Shown: positions 26,153-35,852 of the stretch, in pieces
How the letters are laid out: each line of letters starts with the position of its first letter
Position numbering within the stretch: the stretch's first letter is position 1
NCBI GenBank assembly: GCA_052140165.1
Contig: JBKQUM010000113.1
Coordinates: 20,985 to 84,984, forward strand
Direction of reading: 5' to 3'
Length of the DNA stretch: 64,000 nt
Origin: Bog-473 sp052140165
GTDB taxonomy: Bacteria; Actinomycetota; Acidimicrobiia; Acidimicrobiales; RAAP-2
Program-made: the position numbers and the translations under genes
Notes under the pieces: generated by a model
What the model saw: the letters and a program-made list of their open reading frames with translations, nothing else
What the model was told of the DNA's origin: nothing
The model's database searches: none

Positions 26153-28729
26153 ATGCAGCAGCGGCTCGCCGTGGTGCGGTACCGCTCGAGGGCCACCCTC
26201 CGGCACCGCCGGGGCAGCTATGTCTCGCTCGTGATCCTGGTCGGCCTCATCGCCGGCCTCGGCCTGGGCAGCCTGGCGGCGGCCCGGCGCACGCAGTCCT
26301 CCTTTTCCACGTTCCTGGCGTCGACGAACCCGTCGGACCTGACGGTTTCCATGTATGGCGGTGGGGGCGGGTCCACCAACCCCGACTACGACCCTGCCCT
26401 GACGGCGCGGATCGCCCACCTTCCCGACGTGCGCCATGTGGCAGCTGCGGTCGAACTGACGGGCGCGCCGCTCACGCCCGACGGCTCGCCGCGGTTGCGG
26501 GTCACGGGCGACGCGTATCCGATCGCCAGCATCAACGGCCTGCTCTTCAGTCAGGACCGTCCCGGGATCATCGCAGGCCGCATGCCGTCGGTCGACGCGC
26601 CCGATCAGATCGTCATGGCCCCCGCCGTCGCGAGGCAGTTCGGATTCCACCTCGGCCAGGTGATCCCGTACGGGTTCTACTCGGACGCCCAACAGGGCCT
26701 GCCGGGCTTCGGGACGAGCGCCGTGAGACCGGCGCTGCGCGCCAACCTGAAGCTGGTCGGGCTTGCTTCGCTGAACTCGGAGATCGTGGAGGATGACGTC
26801 GACACCCTCCCCACCCTCATCCCGCTGTCGCCGGCATTCACCCGGGTGGTGCTGGCGCAGAAGGGGGAGCAGTTCACCGGCGCCATCATCTACGGGATCG
26901 AGACCGAGGGCGGCGCCGCCACGGTGCCGGCAGTCGAGCGTGAGGTCACCGCGCTCACTCCCGCGGGTGTCATCTCCACCGACCATGCGCTGGCACCGGT
27001 CAGCGCCAAGGCGGACCGCTCGCTGAAGCCGATCTCCTTCGCACTTGGTGTCTTCGGCGCCATTGCGGTGCTGGCGGCGCTCCTCATCGCCGCTCAGTTG
27101 ATGGCGCGGCGCTTCCGCGAGGAGGCCGGCGACCTTCTGGTGCTCCGGGCTCTGGGTGCCGGCCCGGCGGACACCGTGCTCGACGGTCTCGTCGGCATGG
27201 TGGCGGCGATCCTGGCCGCATCGGTGCTGGCGGCGGTGATCGCCATCGGACTCTCACCGCTCGCCCCGCTCGGACCCGTCCGGCCGGTGTACCCGTCCAG
27301 GGGGGTCTCGTTCGACTGGACGGTCCTGGGCCTCGGTGTCCTGGTGCTCTTCGGACTCCTGGGCGCGATCGCACTTCTCCTGGCGTACGCCACCGCACCG
27401 CACCGCGCCGCACTGCGGCTCCGGATCCGTTCGACGACCGGAGCCCGGGTGGTGGCGGTGCTGTCCGGAGCCGGCCTCTCGGCCCCCGGTGTCGTCGGGG
27501 TGCGGATGGCGCTGGAACCGGGCGAGGGCCGCAGCGCCGTCCCGGTGCGCTCGGCGCTGCTGGGGTCGGTGCTGGCCGTCGCGCTCGTGGTGACGACGCT
27601 GACGTTCGGGAGCAGCCTGCAGACGCTCGTGTCCAGCCCGGCCCTGTACGGCTGGAACTGGACCTACATCCTCAACCCCGTCGGAGCGGGAAGTGGCAAC
27701 GTGCCGCATGTCGCCTTCTCGTTGCTGAAGCGCGACCGGTACGTCGCCGCCTACAGCGGCGCTTCGTTCAACGACGTGCAGATCGATGGCCAGGGCGCGC
27801 CGTTCCTCGTGGAGGACGTCAACGCGGCGGTCGCGCCACCCATCCTGAGCGGCCACGGTGTCGACGCTCCGCGTCAGGTCGTCCTCGGCGCGGCAACGAT
27901 GGCCATCCTGCACAAGCACCTCGGCCAGTACGTCACCCTGTCCTACGGGGCGCCGGCGGACGCGCCGATCTACGTTCCGCCCACGCGGCTGCAGATCGTC
28001 GGCACGGCGACCTTCCCCGCCATCGGTTTCGCCAGCACCGTCTCGGACCACACCTCCATGGGGACCGGCGTGTTGTTCTCTTTCCAGATGCTCCCCAAGG
28101 CCTTCAACGCGGCCGTCAACAGTGGCCCCGTTCCCGCGCTGGACGGGCCGAACCTCGCCCTCGTCCGGATACGGACCGGGGCGCCACCCGCAGCAGCCTT
28201 GGCCAGCCTGCAGCACATCGCGGCCGCGGCCAACAAGGTCTACGCCGAGGCGGAGGGCGGAGCGGGGGGCAACCAGCTCGCGGTCCAGGGAGTGCAGCGT
28301 CCGGCGGAGATCGTGAACTACAGGACGATCGGCCTCACCCCCACCGTCCTGGTGTCGGGCCTGGCCCTGGGTGCCATCGTGGCGCTCGCGCTGACGCTGC
28401 TCGCCTCGGTGCGTCAGCGCCGCCGCGACCTGGCCCTGCTGAAGACGGTGGGGTTCGTGCGGCGGCAGCTCGCAGCTGCCGTGGCCTGGCAGGCCACCGT
28501 GGCCGCCGTCGTCGGGATCGTCGTGGGGATCCCTCTCGGCGTGATCGCCGGCCGGTGGCTGTGGGACCTCTTCGCTCGCCAGATCTACGCCGTGCCCTAC
28601 CCCACGGTGTCCGTCGCGTCGGTTCTCCTGGTCGCGCTCGGCACGCTGGTGCTCGCCAACGTGGTGGCGGCAGTGCCTGCCCGCGACGCGGCGCGGACGC
28701 CGACCGCCCTCATGCTGCGGGCTGAGTAG
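26153..28729 (+). CDS. FtsX-like ABC transporter permease (paralog 2)
   Basis: 858 residues from the ATG at 26153 (MQQRLAVVRYRSRATLRHRRGSY); a GTG one codon earlier is possible. The layout equals that of the permease at 14651: first helix LVILVGLIAGLGLGSLAAARR, extracytoplasmic domain, FtsX helix block, second extracytoplasmic domain (FGSSLQTLVSSPALYGWNWTYIL), FtsX block, and tail ARDAARTPTALMLRAE. It sits divergently from the LuxR regulator, 167 bp apart. It probably works with the ATPase at 21962. Its last 20 bp overlap the convergent hydrolase gene. Confidence 0.92.
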   Translation: MQQRLAVVRYRSRATLRHRRGSYVSLVILVGLIAGLGLGSLAAARRTQSSFSTFLASTNPSDLTVSMYGGGGGSTNPDYDPALTARIAHLPDVRHVAAAVELTGAPLTPDGSPRLRVTGDAYPIASINGLLFSQDRPGIIAGRMPSVDAPDQIVMAPAVARQFGFHLGQVIPYGFYSDAQQGLPGFGTSAVRPALRANLKLVGLASLNSEIVEDDVDTLPTLIPLSPAFTRVVLAQKGEQFTGAIIYGIETEGGAATVPAVEREVTALTPAGVISTDHALAPVSAKADRSLKPISFALGVFGAIAVLAALLIAAQLMARRFREEAGDLLVLRALGAGPADTVLDGLVGMVAAILAASVLAAVIAIGLSPLAPLGPVRPVYPSRGVSFDWTVLGLGVLVLFGLLGAIALLLAYATAPHRAALRLRIRSTTGARVVAVLSGAGLSAPGVVGVRMALEPGEGRSAVPVRSALLGSVLAVALVVTTLTFGSSLQTLVSSPALYGWNWTYILNPVGAGSGNVPHVAFSLLKRDRYVAAYSGASFNDVQIDGQGAPFLVEDVNAAVAPPILSGHGVDAPRQVVLGAATMAILHKHLGQYVTLSYGAPADAPIYVPPTRLQIVGTATFPAIGFASTVSDHTSMGTGVLFSFQMLPKAFNAAVNSGPVPALDGPNLALVRIRTGAPPAAALASLQHIAAAANKVYAEAEGGAGGNQLAVQGVQRPAEIVNYRTIGLTPTVLVSGLALGAIVALALTLLASVRQRRRDLALLKTVGFVRRQLAAAVAWQATVAAVVGIVVGIPLGVIAGRWLWDLFARQIYAVPYPTVSVASVLLVALGTLVLANVVAAVPARDAARTPTALMLRAE

Positions 28730-29651
28730 GTGCCACGCGGTATCGGCGCAATCCATCCGACTCGACACCGTCCTCGACGAAGGAGACGACCTCCCGCACC
28801 CATGCGGCGAATCCGTCAGGATTGCTCCGGATGACCCAGTGCCCGGCGTCCACGGGGCGGCGCCACATGCTCGACGCCCACTCCTCGAGTCCGTCGAGCA
28901 GCGCCGGTGTGACGTACCTGTCGTGCACGGGGACGATGAGCTGCACCGGCACCTCGGTGTGGCCCGCTACCGGCCGCCGCATGCGGCCGTAGACGTTGGC
29001 CCGGTACAGCTCGACGCCGTGTGAGAAGTCGGCGCCGAAGGTCGGTGCCGGCCAGTTCCCGTCGGTCCGGGCGTGCTCGATCCTGTGCAATGCGACGGCC
29101 CACAGCGCGGCGGCGCGGCGGCTGCGGGTCATGAGCTCGGGGAGCAGTGGGAGCCGGAAGTACGCGATGTACCACGAGTGCAATGCCTGGCTGAGCACCT
29201 CTCGGAGGTCGCCCGGGCTGAGAGAGCGGTGGCGTCGCGCCCACAGGGCGGCATGGTCCAGTGGGGGTCCCGACACCGAGGTGAAGCTCGCGAAGCGGTG
29301 CGCCACGCCTCTCGTGGTGACCGCCTCCCACCCCTGAATGGAGCCCCAGTCGTGCGCGACCAGGTGCACGGGCGCGTCCGGGCTGGTCTGATCGACCACG
29401 GCGGCCAGATCCTCGACCAGCAGTGGCAGCGCGTAGCCGGCCCGGCTCGCCGGAGCTTCGGATCGGCCGGCACCCCTGACGTCGTACGAGACGACGTGCA
29501 GGTCGGCGGCGAGGCGCTCGACCACGGGACCCCAGACGGAGCGCGTATCGGGGAAGCCGTGGACCAACACGACTGTGGGTCGCCCGCGCTCACCGTGTTC
29601 GGTGACCGACAGGGACAGCCCGGCGCCGCGGACCCGCGCCTCGATCACCAT
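28710..29651 (-). CDS. Alpha/beta hydrolase with aspartate nucleophile (epoxide hydrolase/dehalogenase-like)
   Basis: 313 residues. The nucleophile elbow reads HDWGS with Asp101 instead of Ser, as in epoxide hydrolases and haloalkane dehalogenases. Oxyanion residues lie in VLVHGFPDTRSVW, and the base His is in VDAGHWVIR near residue 280. SYDVRGAGRSEAP is typical of the family. A variable cap domain lies at about 130-220. It likely opens epoxides or removes halide from small organic compounds. The 3' end overlaps the permease gene by 20 bp (convergent). Confidence 0.88.
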   Translation of the reverse strand: MVIEARVRGAGLSLSVTEHGERGRPTVVLVHGFPDTRSVWGPVVERLAADLHVVSYDVRGAGRSEAPASRAGYALPLLVEDLAAVVDQTSPDAPVHLVAHDWGSIQGWEAVTTRGVAHRFASFTSVSGPPLDHAALWARRHRSLSPGDLREVLSQALHSWYIAYFRLPLLPELMTRSRRAAALWAVALHRIEHARTDGNWPAPTFGADFSHGVELYRANVYGRMRRPVAGHTEVPVQLIVPVHDRYVTPALLDGLEEWASSMWRRPVDAGHWVIRSNPDGFAAWVREVVSFVEDGVESDGLRRYRVAPTQPAA

Positions 29652-29741
29652 GGTGCAGAGTCAACCATGGTGATCCACGGGCGTCGAACGGTCCGTACGG
29701 AGGACCGCAAGAGGTCTTCCGGCTCCGTATGACGGTGCCCG

Positions 29742-30524
29742 CTATCGAGGCGGGGTGATCGCCGCCTTCAACTGCCCGAGCGCAGTGGCGAGCTCGGCCG
29801 CCCGGTTCCGGCGGGCCGCATCTGCAGACGCCAACTGCTCGCCGGTCGGGTGCTCGCCCCCGGAGCGCATGAGATGGTCGGCCTCGACCGCGAACGCCAG
29901 ACCGCGCAGGCTCTCCGCGGCACGCGCGGTCAGCGCACGACTCGCTTCGTCGGGGGCAGTGGCCGCGGACCGTTCGAGGCCCGTCACAGCCTCGTCGACC
30001 TGTACGCCGACACTGGCCCTGCGTTGTTGGTCGTCCGCGTCGGTCTGGGACAGGACGAGGTCCCTGGCAAGCTCGGCTGCCGCCACGGCGGGCCCGACCG
30101 AGCGTTGCCAATCGGCCTCACGCCCCTGCCGGCGGGTGCGCGCGATCAGCAGGACCACGAGGATCACCGCCAGCACGATGACCACGGCGAGGAGGACCCA
30201 TCCCCACGCCGTCGAGCTCGACGACGACTTGCCCGTCGTCGTGGTGGTGGTGGTGGTCGTCGGACGTGTGGTGGTGGTCGTGGACGGATGCACGCGGGTG
30301 GTGGTCGTGGCCGGGGCCGTGGTGGTCGTGGCCGGCACGGTGGTCGTGGTGGTCGTCGGCGCCGTTGTCGTAGTGGCCGGTGCCGTGGTGGTGGTCGTGG
30401 CCGGTGCCGAGGTCGTGGTGGTGTCCTGGGCTGCCGCGGCGCTCGCCAGGAGGCCGATGATGATCGGCGCCGACGTGATCGCGACCACCACTACCGTGGC
30501 GAGCCTGTGAGCCTTCGGGTGCAT
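29742..30524 (-). CDS. Thr-rich membrane-anchored hypothetical protein
   Basis: 260 residues: signal peptide (ATVVVVAITSAPIIIGLLASAAAA), then about 70 residues of low-complexity Thr/Ala/Pro runs likely to be O-glycosylated outside the cell. A membrane helix (WGWVLLAVVIVLAVILVVLLIA) with an Arg-rich stop-transfer follows, then a cytoplasmic helical domain of about 120 residues (ADWQRSVGPAVAAAELARDLVLSQ ...). The cytoplasmic part matches no family I know. The encoding DNA at 30230-30430 is a GT-rich imprecise repeat. An envelope stalk with an intracellular domain would suit a sensory or anchoring role, which is a guess. Confidence 0.7.
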   Translation of the reverse strand: MHPKAHRLATVVVVAITSAPIIIGLLASAAAAQDTTTTSAPATTTTTAPATTTTAPTTTTTTVPATTTTAPATTTTRVHPSTTTTTRPTTTTTTTTTGKSSSSSTAWGWVLLAVVIVLAVILVVLLIARTRRQGREADWQRSVGPAVAAAELARDLVLSQTDADDQQRRASVGVQVDEAVTGLERSAATAPDEASRALTARAAESLRGLAFAVEADHLMRSGGEHPTGEQLASADAARRNRAAELATALGQLKAAITPPR

Positions 30525-30737
30525 GGGGGCAGCCTAGGGACACCGTTCGGCTCGGACGGGGACCATTGCCCTGACCCTTCGGACGCACTTGCGGGGGAGG
30601 GGGAGAAGGCTCCCCGCTCGAGAACCCCCTGTTGGGCACTACCGCCTCGTGACTGGGCGGACCTAGATTTGCATCGTGCGACAACTCGGGTTGTGGCGAG
30701 GCCGCCATGTGCCGCGCCGGGTGAGGGAGAACGCACC

Positions 30738-33593
30738 GTGACGGCCCCGTCGGACCGACCGGAGCTGCGCCAGTTGACGGTCGTGTTCACGGACCTCGTC
30801 GGCTCTACCGACCTCGCGTCCGCGCTCGACCCCGAGGACTGGCACGAGGTACTGAACGCGTACCAGCACCTGGTGGCCGACATCGTGACGGCCCAGGGCG
30901 GGGTGATCGCGCAGTTTCAGGGCGATGGCGCCATCGCCTATTTCGGCTATCCCGAGGCGCAGGAGTCGGCGAGTCGCGACGCACTGTCGGCCGCCATCGC
31001 CGTCGTCAAGGACATCGTGCGGCTCGGCAGCGAGCTCCCATCTGAGTTGGGGATCAGCGACCTGCAGGCGCGCGCGGGCATCCACACCGGTGAGGTCCTG
31101 GTCGCGCCCGTGACCGCCGGCGGGCAGGAGCGGCTCCCCGACGTCTGGGGTCAGGTCCCGAACATGGCGGCCCGCCTGCAGGCGGCGGGGGAGCCGGGTC
31201 AGATCGTCGTGAGCGGCAACACCGCAGGTCTGGTCGCCGGGTTCTTCGAGCTGGAGTCCCTCGGCTCCTTGGCCTTGAAGGGCATCGGGCATCCCGTACC
31301 CGCCTTCCGTGTGGTGCAGCGGAGCGCAGCCCGCCACCGGCTCGAAGCCCGACCGCTGACGACCTTCATCCCGCGCACCGAGGCCTCGTCCTGGCTGCGG
31401 GAGCACTGGGGCGATGTGGAGGCCGGGACGGGTCGGCTTGCTCTGGTGCTGGGCGAGCCCGGCATCGGAAAGTCGCGGTTCCTGCTCGAGTTCAGCACGG
31501 AGCTGGCCGCGCAAGGTCATACCGTCACCACCATCTACTGCAGCCGGCGCGGGTCGCTGAGCCCGCTGCAGCCCTTCGGCGAGGTCATGGGCGAGGTGCC
31601 CGCCACACCGCAAGAGGCCGTTGCGTGGGTTCAGGACCAGGCCGGTCCCGGGCCACTCCTGCTCGTCGTGGAGGACGCGCACTGGGCGGACCCCAGCACG
31701 CTGGAGGCCGTGCACGTGATCGCACGCAGCGATGCTCACGTCCTGGTGGTGATGAGCGCCCGGCCGGAGATCGCAGACGACCCGCACGTCCAGTCGGACG
31801 TGCAGCTGACGCTGGACAGGTTGAGCAGTGACGAAGCGCGCGGCTTGCTGGAACAGCTGCCCGAGGCTGCGCAGTTGAGGGCCGAGCTCCGTGAGGCATT
31901 GGTACGGCGAGCGGACGGGATCCCGCTCTTCCTCGAAGAATTGGCGCGCGGACTCACGGACGGATCGGAGGTCGTCGGCTCCGCAATGCCGACCACGCTC
32001 TCCGAGGTGATCACGGCGCGACTGGACCGGGTGGGTGAGGCGAAGCGGGTGGCGCAGGCTGCCGCGGTCATCGGACGATCCTTCGATCGGCTCGTGTTGG
32101 TGGCCGCGACAGGGCTGGAGGGAGAGGATCTGGACGCCGAGCTGCGCCGGTTGCAGGAGCACGCCATCATCGAACCGGCGACGAGAGCGGATGAGATGCA
32201 GTTTCGCCACGCCCTCTTCCATGAGGCCTCATACCGCTCGGTGCTCAAGCCCGACCGTGTGCGCGTGCACGGTGCCGTCGGCGAGGTGCTGGTCGCATCG
32301 GGTCGCGCGGGGGCACAGCCCGAGATCGCGGCATACCACCTCGGCGCCGCAGGAAGGGCGATCGAGGCAGTGCCCCTGTGGAAGCAGGCCGCCCACACGG
32401 CGCGGCAGAACGCTCGCTTCCGTGAGGCCGCGGGCCATGAGCGTGAGGTGCTCGCGCTGGTGGAGCGATTACCCGAGGAGGAGCGGGAGCACACCGAGCT
32501 GAAGTCGCGCAGCCGACTCGTCATGTGCCTGACCGCCGTCGATCAGAGCGCGCCCGAGGCCCTCGAAGAATCCCGACGGGTTGAGGAGCTGGCGCGCCGG
32601 CTGAACGATCGGGAGATCCTGCTGCGCAACTACATGGTGTTGGTGCCGTGGTGGCAGGCCAGTGCGGAATACTCGACCATCAACCGGATCCTGGCGGAGG
32701 CCAGGAGCGAGGCCGAGGCCCTGGGAGACGAATGGACCCTTCAGCTGATCACGACCTACGAGGCTACGACGCGGATTTGGCAGGGCATGCTCCACCAGGG
32801 CCTCGCGCAGATCCGGGCCTCGTACGAGACGAGCGGCCTGCCGCTCGACGCCAGCTTGAGTGATCTGCCGCCGATGCGGTCGGTCGAGTTGATGGCACTG
32901 GCGGCGCCGCGTGTCGCCACGGCTCTTGCATGCTGGCTGCGCGGGCACGCGACCGAAGCGTGGCTGATCGCCGATGACGTGCTCCGTAACACTACCGAGC
33001 GGCAGGTGCCGCAGGCGCAGGCCGTGGCCGCCGTGACGTCGGCCATCATGGCGCAGCTCGACGGCGAGCGGGAAACCGTGATCAAGTTGGCCGGCGAGGC
33101 GGTGCACGTGGCCGACGAGGTCAGCACCAGGCAGTGGCGGCAGTGGGCCCGGTCGCTCCAATGGTGGGCAGGTGAGGGGATCGAGGAGCCCGAGCTGCCG
33201 GGGCCGCTCCTTCAGCCCTACTTCCAGATGCTTCTGGCCGAGGACCCGCGAATGGAGACGGACCGGGCACTTGCCCTCCTCACGGAGGCACTCGAGCTCT
33301 GCCGCAGCACCGGCGAGCGGTTCTGTGAAGCCGAGATCCTGCGGGTGAGGGCTGGTCGCCAGAACCGCATCGGTCGGGCGGACCGGGCGGAGGACGACTA
33401 CGACGAGGCCGTGGCGATCGCCCGGCACCAGGGGGCCGGGATGCTGGAGCTGCGCGCGCTGACCGACTGGGCGCGCCTCGAGGGTGCACCGGATCGTGTC
33501 CGAGCAGAGCTCGCCGTGTGCATGGCAGACGTCGCAGCCGGAGGTCCGAGCCGGAGCCTCGACGAAGCCCGAAAGGTCATCGGGTCGACATGA
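30738..33593 (+). CDS. Class III nucleotide cyclase fused to AAA/STAND ATPase and TPR-like region
   Basis: 951 residues from the GTG at 30738. Residues 10-165 form a cyclase with metal Asp19 (FTDLVGST) and Asp63 (QGDGAIAYFG) and Asn142/Arg146 (VPNMAARLQ). A P-loop GEPGIGKS (239-246) with Walker B LLLVVEDAHWAD (about 307-318) begins a STAND-type NTPase, and residues from about 520 on are helical, TPR-like repeats. This cyclase-ATPase-TPR layout is common in actinobacteria and often regulatory. The next gene starts inside its stop codon (ATGA overlap), implying translational coupling to the DUF2236 protein. Confidence 0.92.
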   Translation: MTAPSDRPELRQLTVVFTDLVGSTDLASALDPEDWHEVLNAYQHLVADIVTAQGGVIAQFQGDGAIAYFGYPEAQESASRDALSAAIAVVKDIVRLGSELPSELGISDLQARAGIHTGEVLVAPVTAGGQERLPDVWGQVPNMAARLQAAGEPGQIVVSGNTAGLVAGFFELESLGSLALKGIGHPVPAFRVVQRSAARHRLEARPLTTFIPRTEASSWLREHWGDVEAGTGRLALVLGEPGIGKSRFLLEFSTELAAQGHTVTTIYCSRRGSLSPLQPFGEVMGEVPATPQEAVAWVQDQAGPGPLLLVVEDAHWADPSTLEAVHVIARSDAHVLVVMSARPEIADDPHVQSDVQLTLDRLSSDEARGLLEQLPEAAQLRAELREALVRRADGIPLFLEELARGLTDGSEVVGSAMPTTLSEVITARLDRVGEAKRVAQAAAVIGRSFDRLVLVAATGLEGEDLDAELRRLQEHAIIEPATRADEMQFRHALFHEASYRSVLKPDRVRVHGAVGEVLVASGRAGAQPEIAAYHLGAAGRAIEAVPLWKQAAHTARQNARFREAAGHEREVLALVERLPEEEREHTELKSRSRLVMCLTAVDQSAPEALEESRRVEELARRLNDREILLRNYMVLVPWWQASAEYSTINRILAEARSEAEALGDEWTLQLITTYEATTRIWQGMLHQGLAQIRASYETSGLPLDASLSDLPPMRSVELMALAAPRVATALACWLRGHATEAWLIADDVLRNTTERQVPQAQAVAAVTSAIMAQLDGERETVIKLAGEAVHVADEVSTRQWRQWARSLQWWAGEGIEEPELPGPLLQPYFQMLLAEDPRMETDRALALLTEALELCRSTGERFCEAEILRVRAGRQNRIGRADRAEDDYDEAVAIARHQGAGMLELRALTDWARLEGAPDRVRAELAVCMADVAAGGPSRSLDEARKVIGST

Positions 33594-34723
33594 GCGTGAC
33601 CGATTGGAGCGACGACTTCCTCGACAGCCTGCGCACGCAAGCCGACCCGCCGGCGGACGACATCGTGGCCGGCATCTTCGCCGGGACGGCCGACGCGACC
33701 TCAGCCTTCCGGACGCTGGTGGTCCAGCAGCACGAGGTGTCCGATCCCGTGCTCAGCGCCTTCCTGAACGGTAGGGACGACCCGCCTGCATGGGTGGATC
33801 CCGAGCTCGTGGCCGCCGGCCAGGAGCGCTTCGCCCGCTGGGGGTCGCACGTGTTCACGGCGCTCTACGCAGCGGCACTCCCCTCGGCCTATGCCTGTTG
33901 GCGCGGTGTCCAGGTGCTCGGCCTGACCGCCCGGCTCGAGACGGACGCCAAGCGCCGGCTGAACGAGACGGCCCAGTTCCACCTCGACGTCATGGACCCC
34001 GGCGGCCTCGAGTTGGGCGCCCGCGGCTACTCGGACGTACGGCACGTCCGACTCATGCACGCCGCGGTCCGGTGGCTGATCCTGAACGACCCGCGCGTGC
34101 AGTGGGACCCGAAGTGGGGTACGCCGATCAACCAGGAGGACCTGCTCGAGACCCTCCTGACGTTCACCGAAATCGTGTTCGAAGTGTTCGACCGGACCGG
34201 GGTCGTCTACACCGAGGACGATGCGGACGCATACCTCCATACATGGTCGCTCATCGGCTACTACCTGGGCGTGCGGCCGGACCTGCTCCCGCTGGCGCGG
34301 GCCCAGACGTCGGTACTGATGCCGATCGTCCGGCGTCGGCAATTCGGCCCGAGCGACGCCGGGCGCGACCTCATGGCCGCTCTCCTGGAACAGGTGGCCC
34401 GACTGACCCCGCCCGGTCTCGGCGGGCTGCCCGCGTCCACCGTGCGCTATTACGTCGGCGACGACGCCGCCGACATCCTGGCCGTGCCGAAGGCGGACTG
34501 GACGCGCCTGCTCTTCGGGCCGCTGGCGGACGTGAGCCGGCGACTGTCCCTTGAGGACCTGCACCGCCACCTGCTGCGGGGCCTCTCGGACCGGTTCGGA
34601 TTCGGGATGCTGTCGCTCGCCGTCAGGGCGGAACGGTACGGCGGCCGACCTGCGTTCGAGGTGCCCACCTCGCTGGCGGTGCGCTGGAACATCCCCCCTC
34701 ACAGTGGCCCCGACGGGAGCTGA
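33590..34723 (+). CDS. DUF2236 / MpaB-like (latex-clearing-protein-related) putative oxygenase
   Basis: 377 residues from the ATG at 33590. It is all-helical with no signal peptide. The family pattern is seen in GARGYSDVRHVRLMHAAVRWLIL, then NQEDLLETLLTFTEIVFEVFDRTGVVYTEDDADAYLHTWSLIGYYLGV. In relatives such as Lcp and MpaB, the conserved Arg/His residues hold a b-type heme used for oxidative cleavage of alkenes. Here the R-H-V-R-L-M-H cluster would fit. The substrate is unknown. It is coupled to the cyclase-ATPase gene and convergent, with a 25 bp overlap, with the next gene. Confidence 0.8.
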   Translation: MSVTDWSDDFLDSLRTQADPPADDIVAGIFAGTADATSAFRTLVVQQHEVSDPVLSAFLNGRDDPPAWVDPELVAAGQERFARWGSHVFTALYAAALPSAYACWRGVQVLGLTARLETDAKRRLNETAQFHLDVMDPGGLELGARGYSDVRHVRLMHAAVRWLILNDPRVQWDPKWGTPINQEDLLETLLTFTEIVFEVFDRTGVVYTEDDADAYLHTWSLIGYYLGVRPDLLPLARAQTSVLMPIVRRRQFGPSDAGRDLMAALLEQVARLTPPGLGGLPASTVRYYVGDDAADILAVPKADWTRLLFGPLADVSRRLSLEDLHRHLLRGLSDRFGFGMLSLAVRAERYGGRPAFEVPTSLAVRWNIPPHSGPDGS

Positions 34724-35805
34724 CCCTGGGCGAGGACGGCCAGCTGGGCGTCCGAGAACGGGGGATTGAACAGAGTCGCGTCGCGCTGACGCGACCGGAA
34801 GAGGTTGACGATGAAATTCATCCGATCCTCCAGCACCGCCCAGTCACGGGCGCCCGAAGGCGTCCCCACCCCGCGGGTCCGGTCCCATTGCGCGACCGCC
34901 GACTCGGCCTCCGTCCCTGAGAGGTCACACAGCTCAGGGGGGAACATCCGGCCCGAGAGCGGCGGCACGTCGCGGCGGAGGTCGAGCGTCTCGTTCGGGG
35001 TCACCAGCTGCATGATCGCCTCGGTGAGTGCCGTGTCCCAGGCCTTGTCGAGGACGTTGCACACGTCACCGGTGAGGCCGTCGAGCACGCCTCGGACCTG
35101 TGCCGTCGGCAGGTGCCCGACGATGTCCCGTTCGATCACCTTCTTCAGCGTGTCGCTGATGGCGGCACCGAGCGCCGCTGAGATCGCCGGCTGCAGGCGG
35201 CGTTGCTCGTGCGCAACCGCCAGCGTGTTGGCCCGGAGGATCAGCGCGGGTCGAGCGGCCGGATCGAACAGCGCCTTCTCGTAGGACTCGAACGCGGCAA
35301 CCACGGCGACCCCGTCCGTATCGGAGGCGAGCGGTGCGAGGGACGGAGCGAGCGCGGCCGCGAGCTCCTGGCGAGACCGCGGCGAGCAGCCGTGCGCGTC
35401 GATCAGCGCAGTGAAGATGGGGGCGAGCTCCGCGAACACCAGGACGTTGCCGTCGGCGATCTGCTTGGAGACATCACCCGTGACGTCCTCGACCACCTCC
35501 GCGACGTGGTCGTGGGTGAGGTGCTTCCAGGCCCAGCCGGTCACGCCGTGGTTGAACCTTTGCAGCACCTCCTGAGCGGTGCCGTCTGCGGTGATGAGCT
35601 GCTTGGCCTTCGCGGGGAGGACCTCGCCCCGGATGGTGGCGCCGGCCGTCTTCGAGGCCCATACGGCGAACGCGCACCAGGTGGCGTCCTCCCCGGCCCC
35701 GGCGTCCCGGAGCTGCACCGCGAACTCGTGGTAGCGCTGGGTGATCAGGAGGTTCCGCAGCACGGGGTCCGACATCGCCGCAATCTCCTGCACCGACATG
35801 TCCAT
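34699..35805 (-). CDS. Hypothetical helical protein
   Basis: 368 residues with no signal or membrane helix. The start MDMSVQEIAAMSDPVLRNLLITQRYHEFAVQL is followed by long alpha-helical stretches (TWCAFAVWASKTAGATIRGEVLPAKAKQLI; LVFAELAPIFTALIDAH). I do not recognise the family. The ferritin- or haem-oxygenase-like helical look is only an impression. It overlaps the DUF2236 gene by 25 bp in convergent orientation, and the two could share a terminator or antisense control. A second ATG two codons in is also possible. Confidence 0.72.
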   Translation of the reverse strand: MDMSVQEIAAMSDPVLRNLLITQRYHEFAVQLRDAGAGEDATWCAFAVWASKTAGATIRGEVLPAKAKQLITADGTAQEVLQRFNHGVTGWAWKHLTHDHVAEVVEDVTGDVSKQIADGNVLVFAELAPIFTALIDAHGCSPRSRQELAAALAPSLAPLASDTDGVAVVAAFESYEKALFDPAARPALILRANTLAVAHEQRRLQPAISAALGAAISDTLKKVIERDIVGHLPTAQVRGVLDGLTGDVCNVLDKAWDTALTEAIMQLVTPNETLDLRRDVPPLSGRMFPPELCDLSGTEAESAVAQWDRTRGVGTPSGARDWAVLEDRMNFIVNLFRSRQRDATLFNPPFSDAQLAVLAQGQLPSGPL

Positions 35806-35852
35806 CCGGTGATCGTAGGTTGCGGCACCGGAGCGGTGCCGGTTTCGTGGCG

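Noticed and set aside
30230..30430. GT-rich tandem repeat as a CRISPR or regulatory repeat
   Set aside because: It lies in frame inside the gene at 29742 and encodes its Thr-rich extracytoplasmic stalk.
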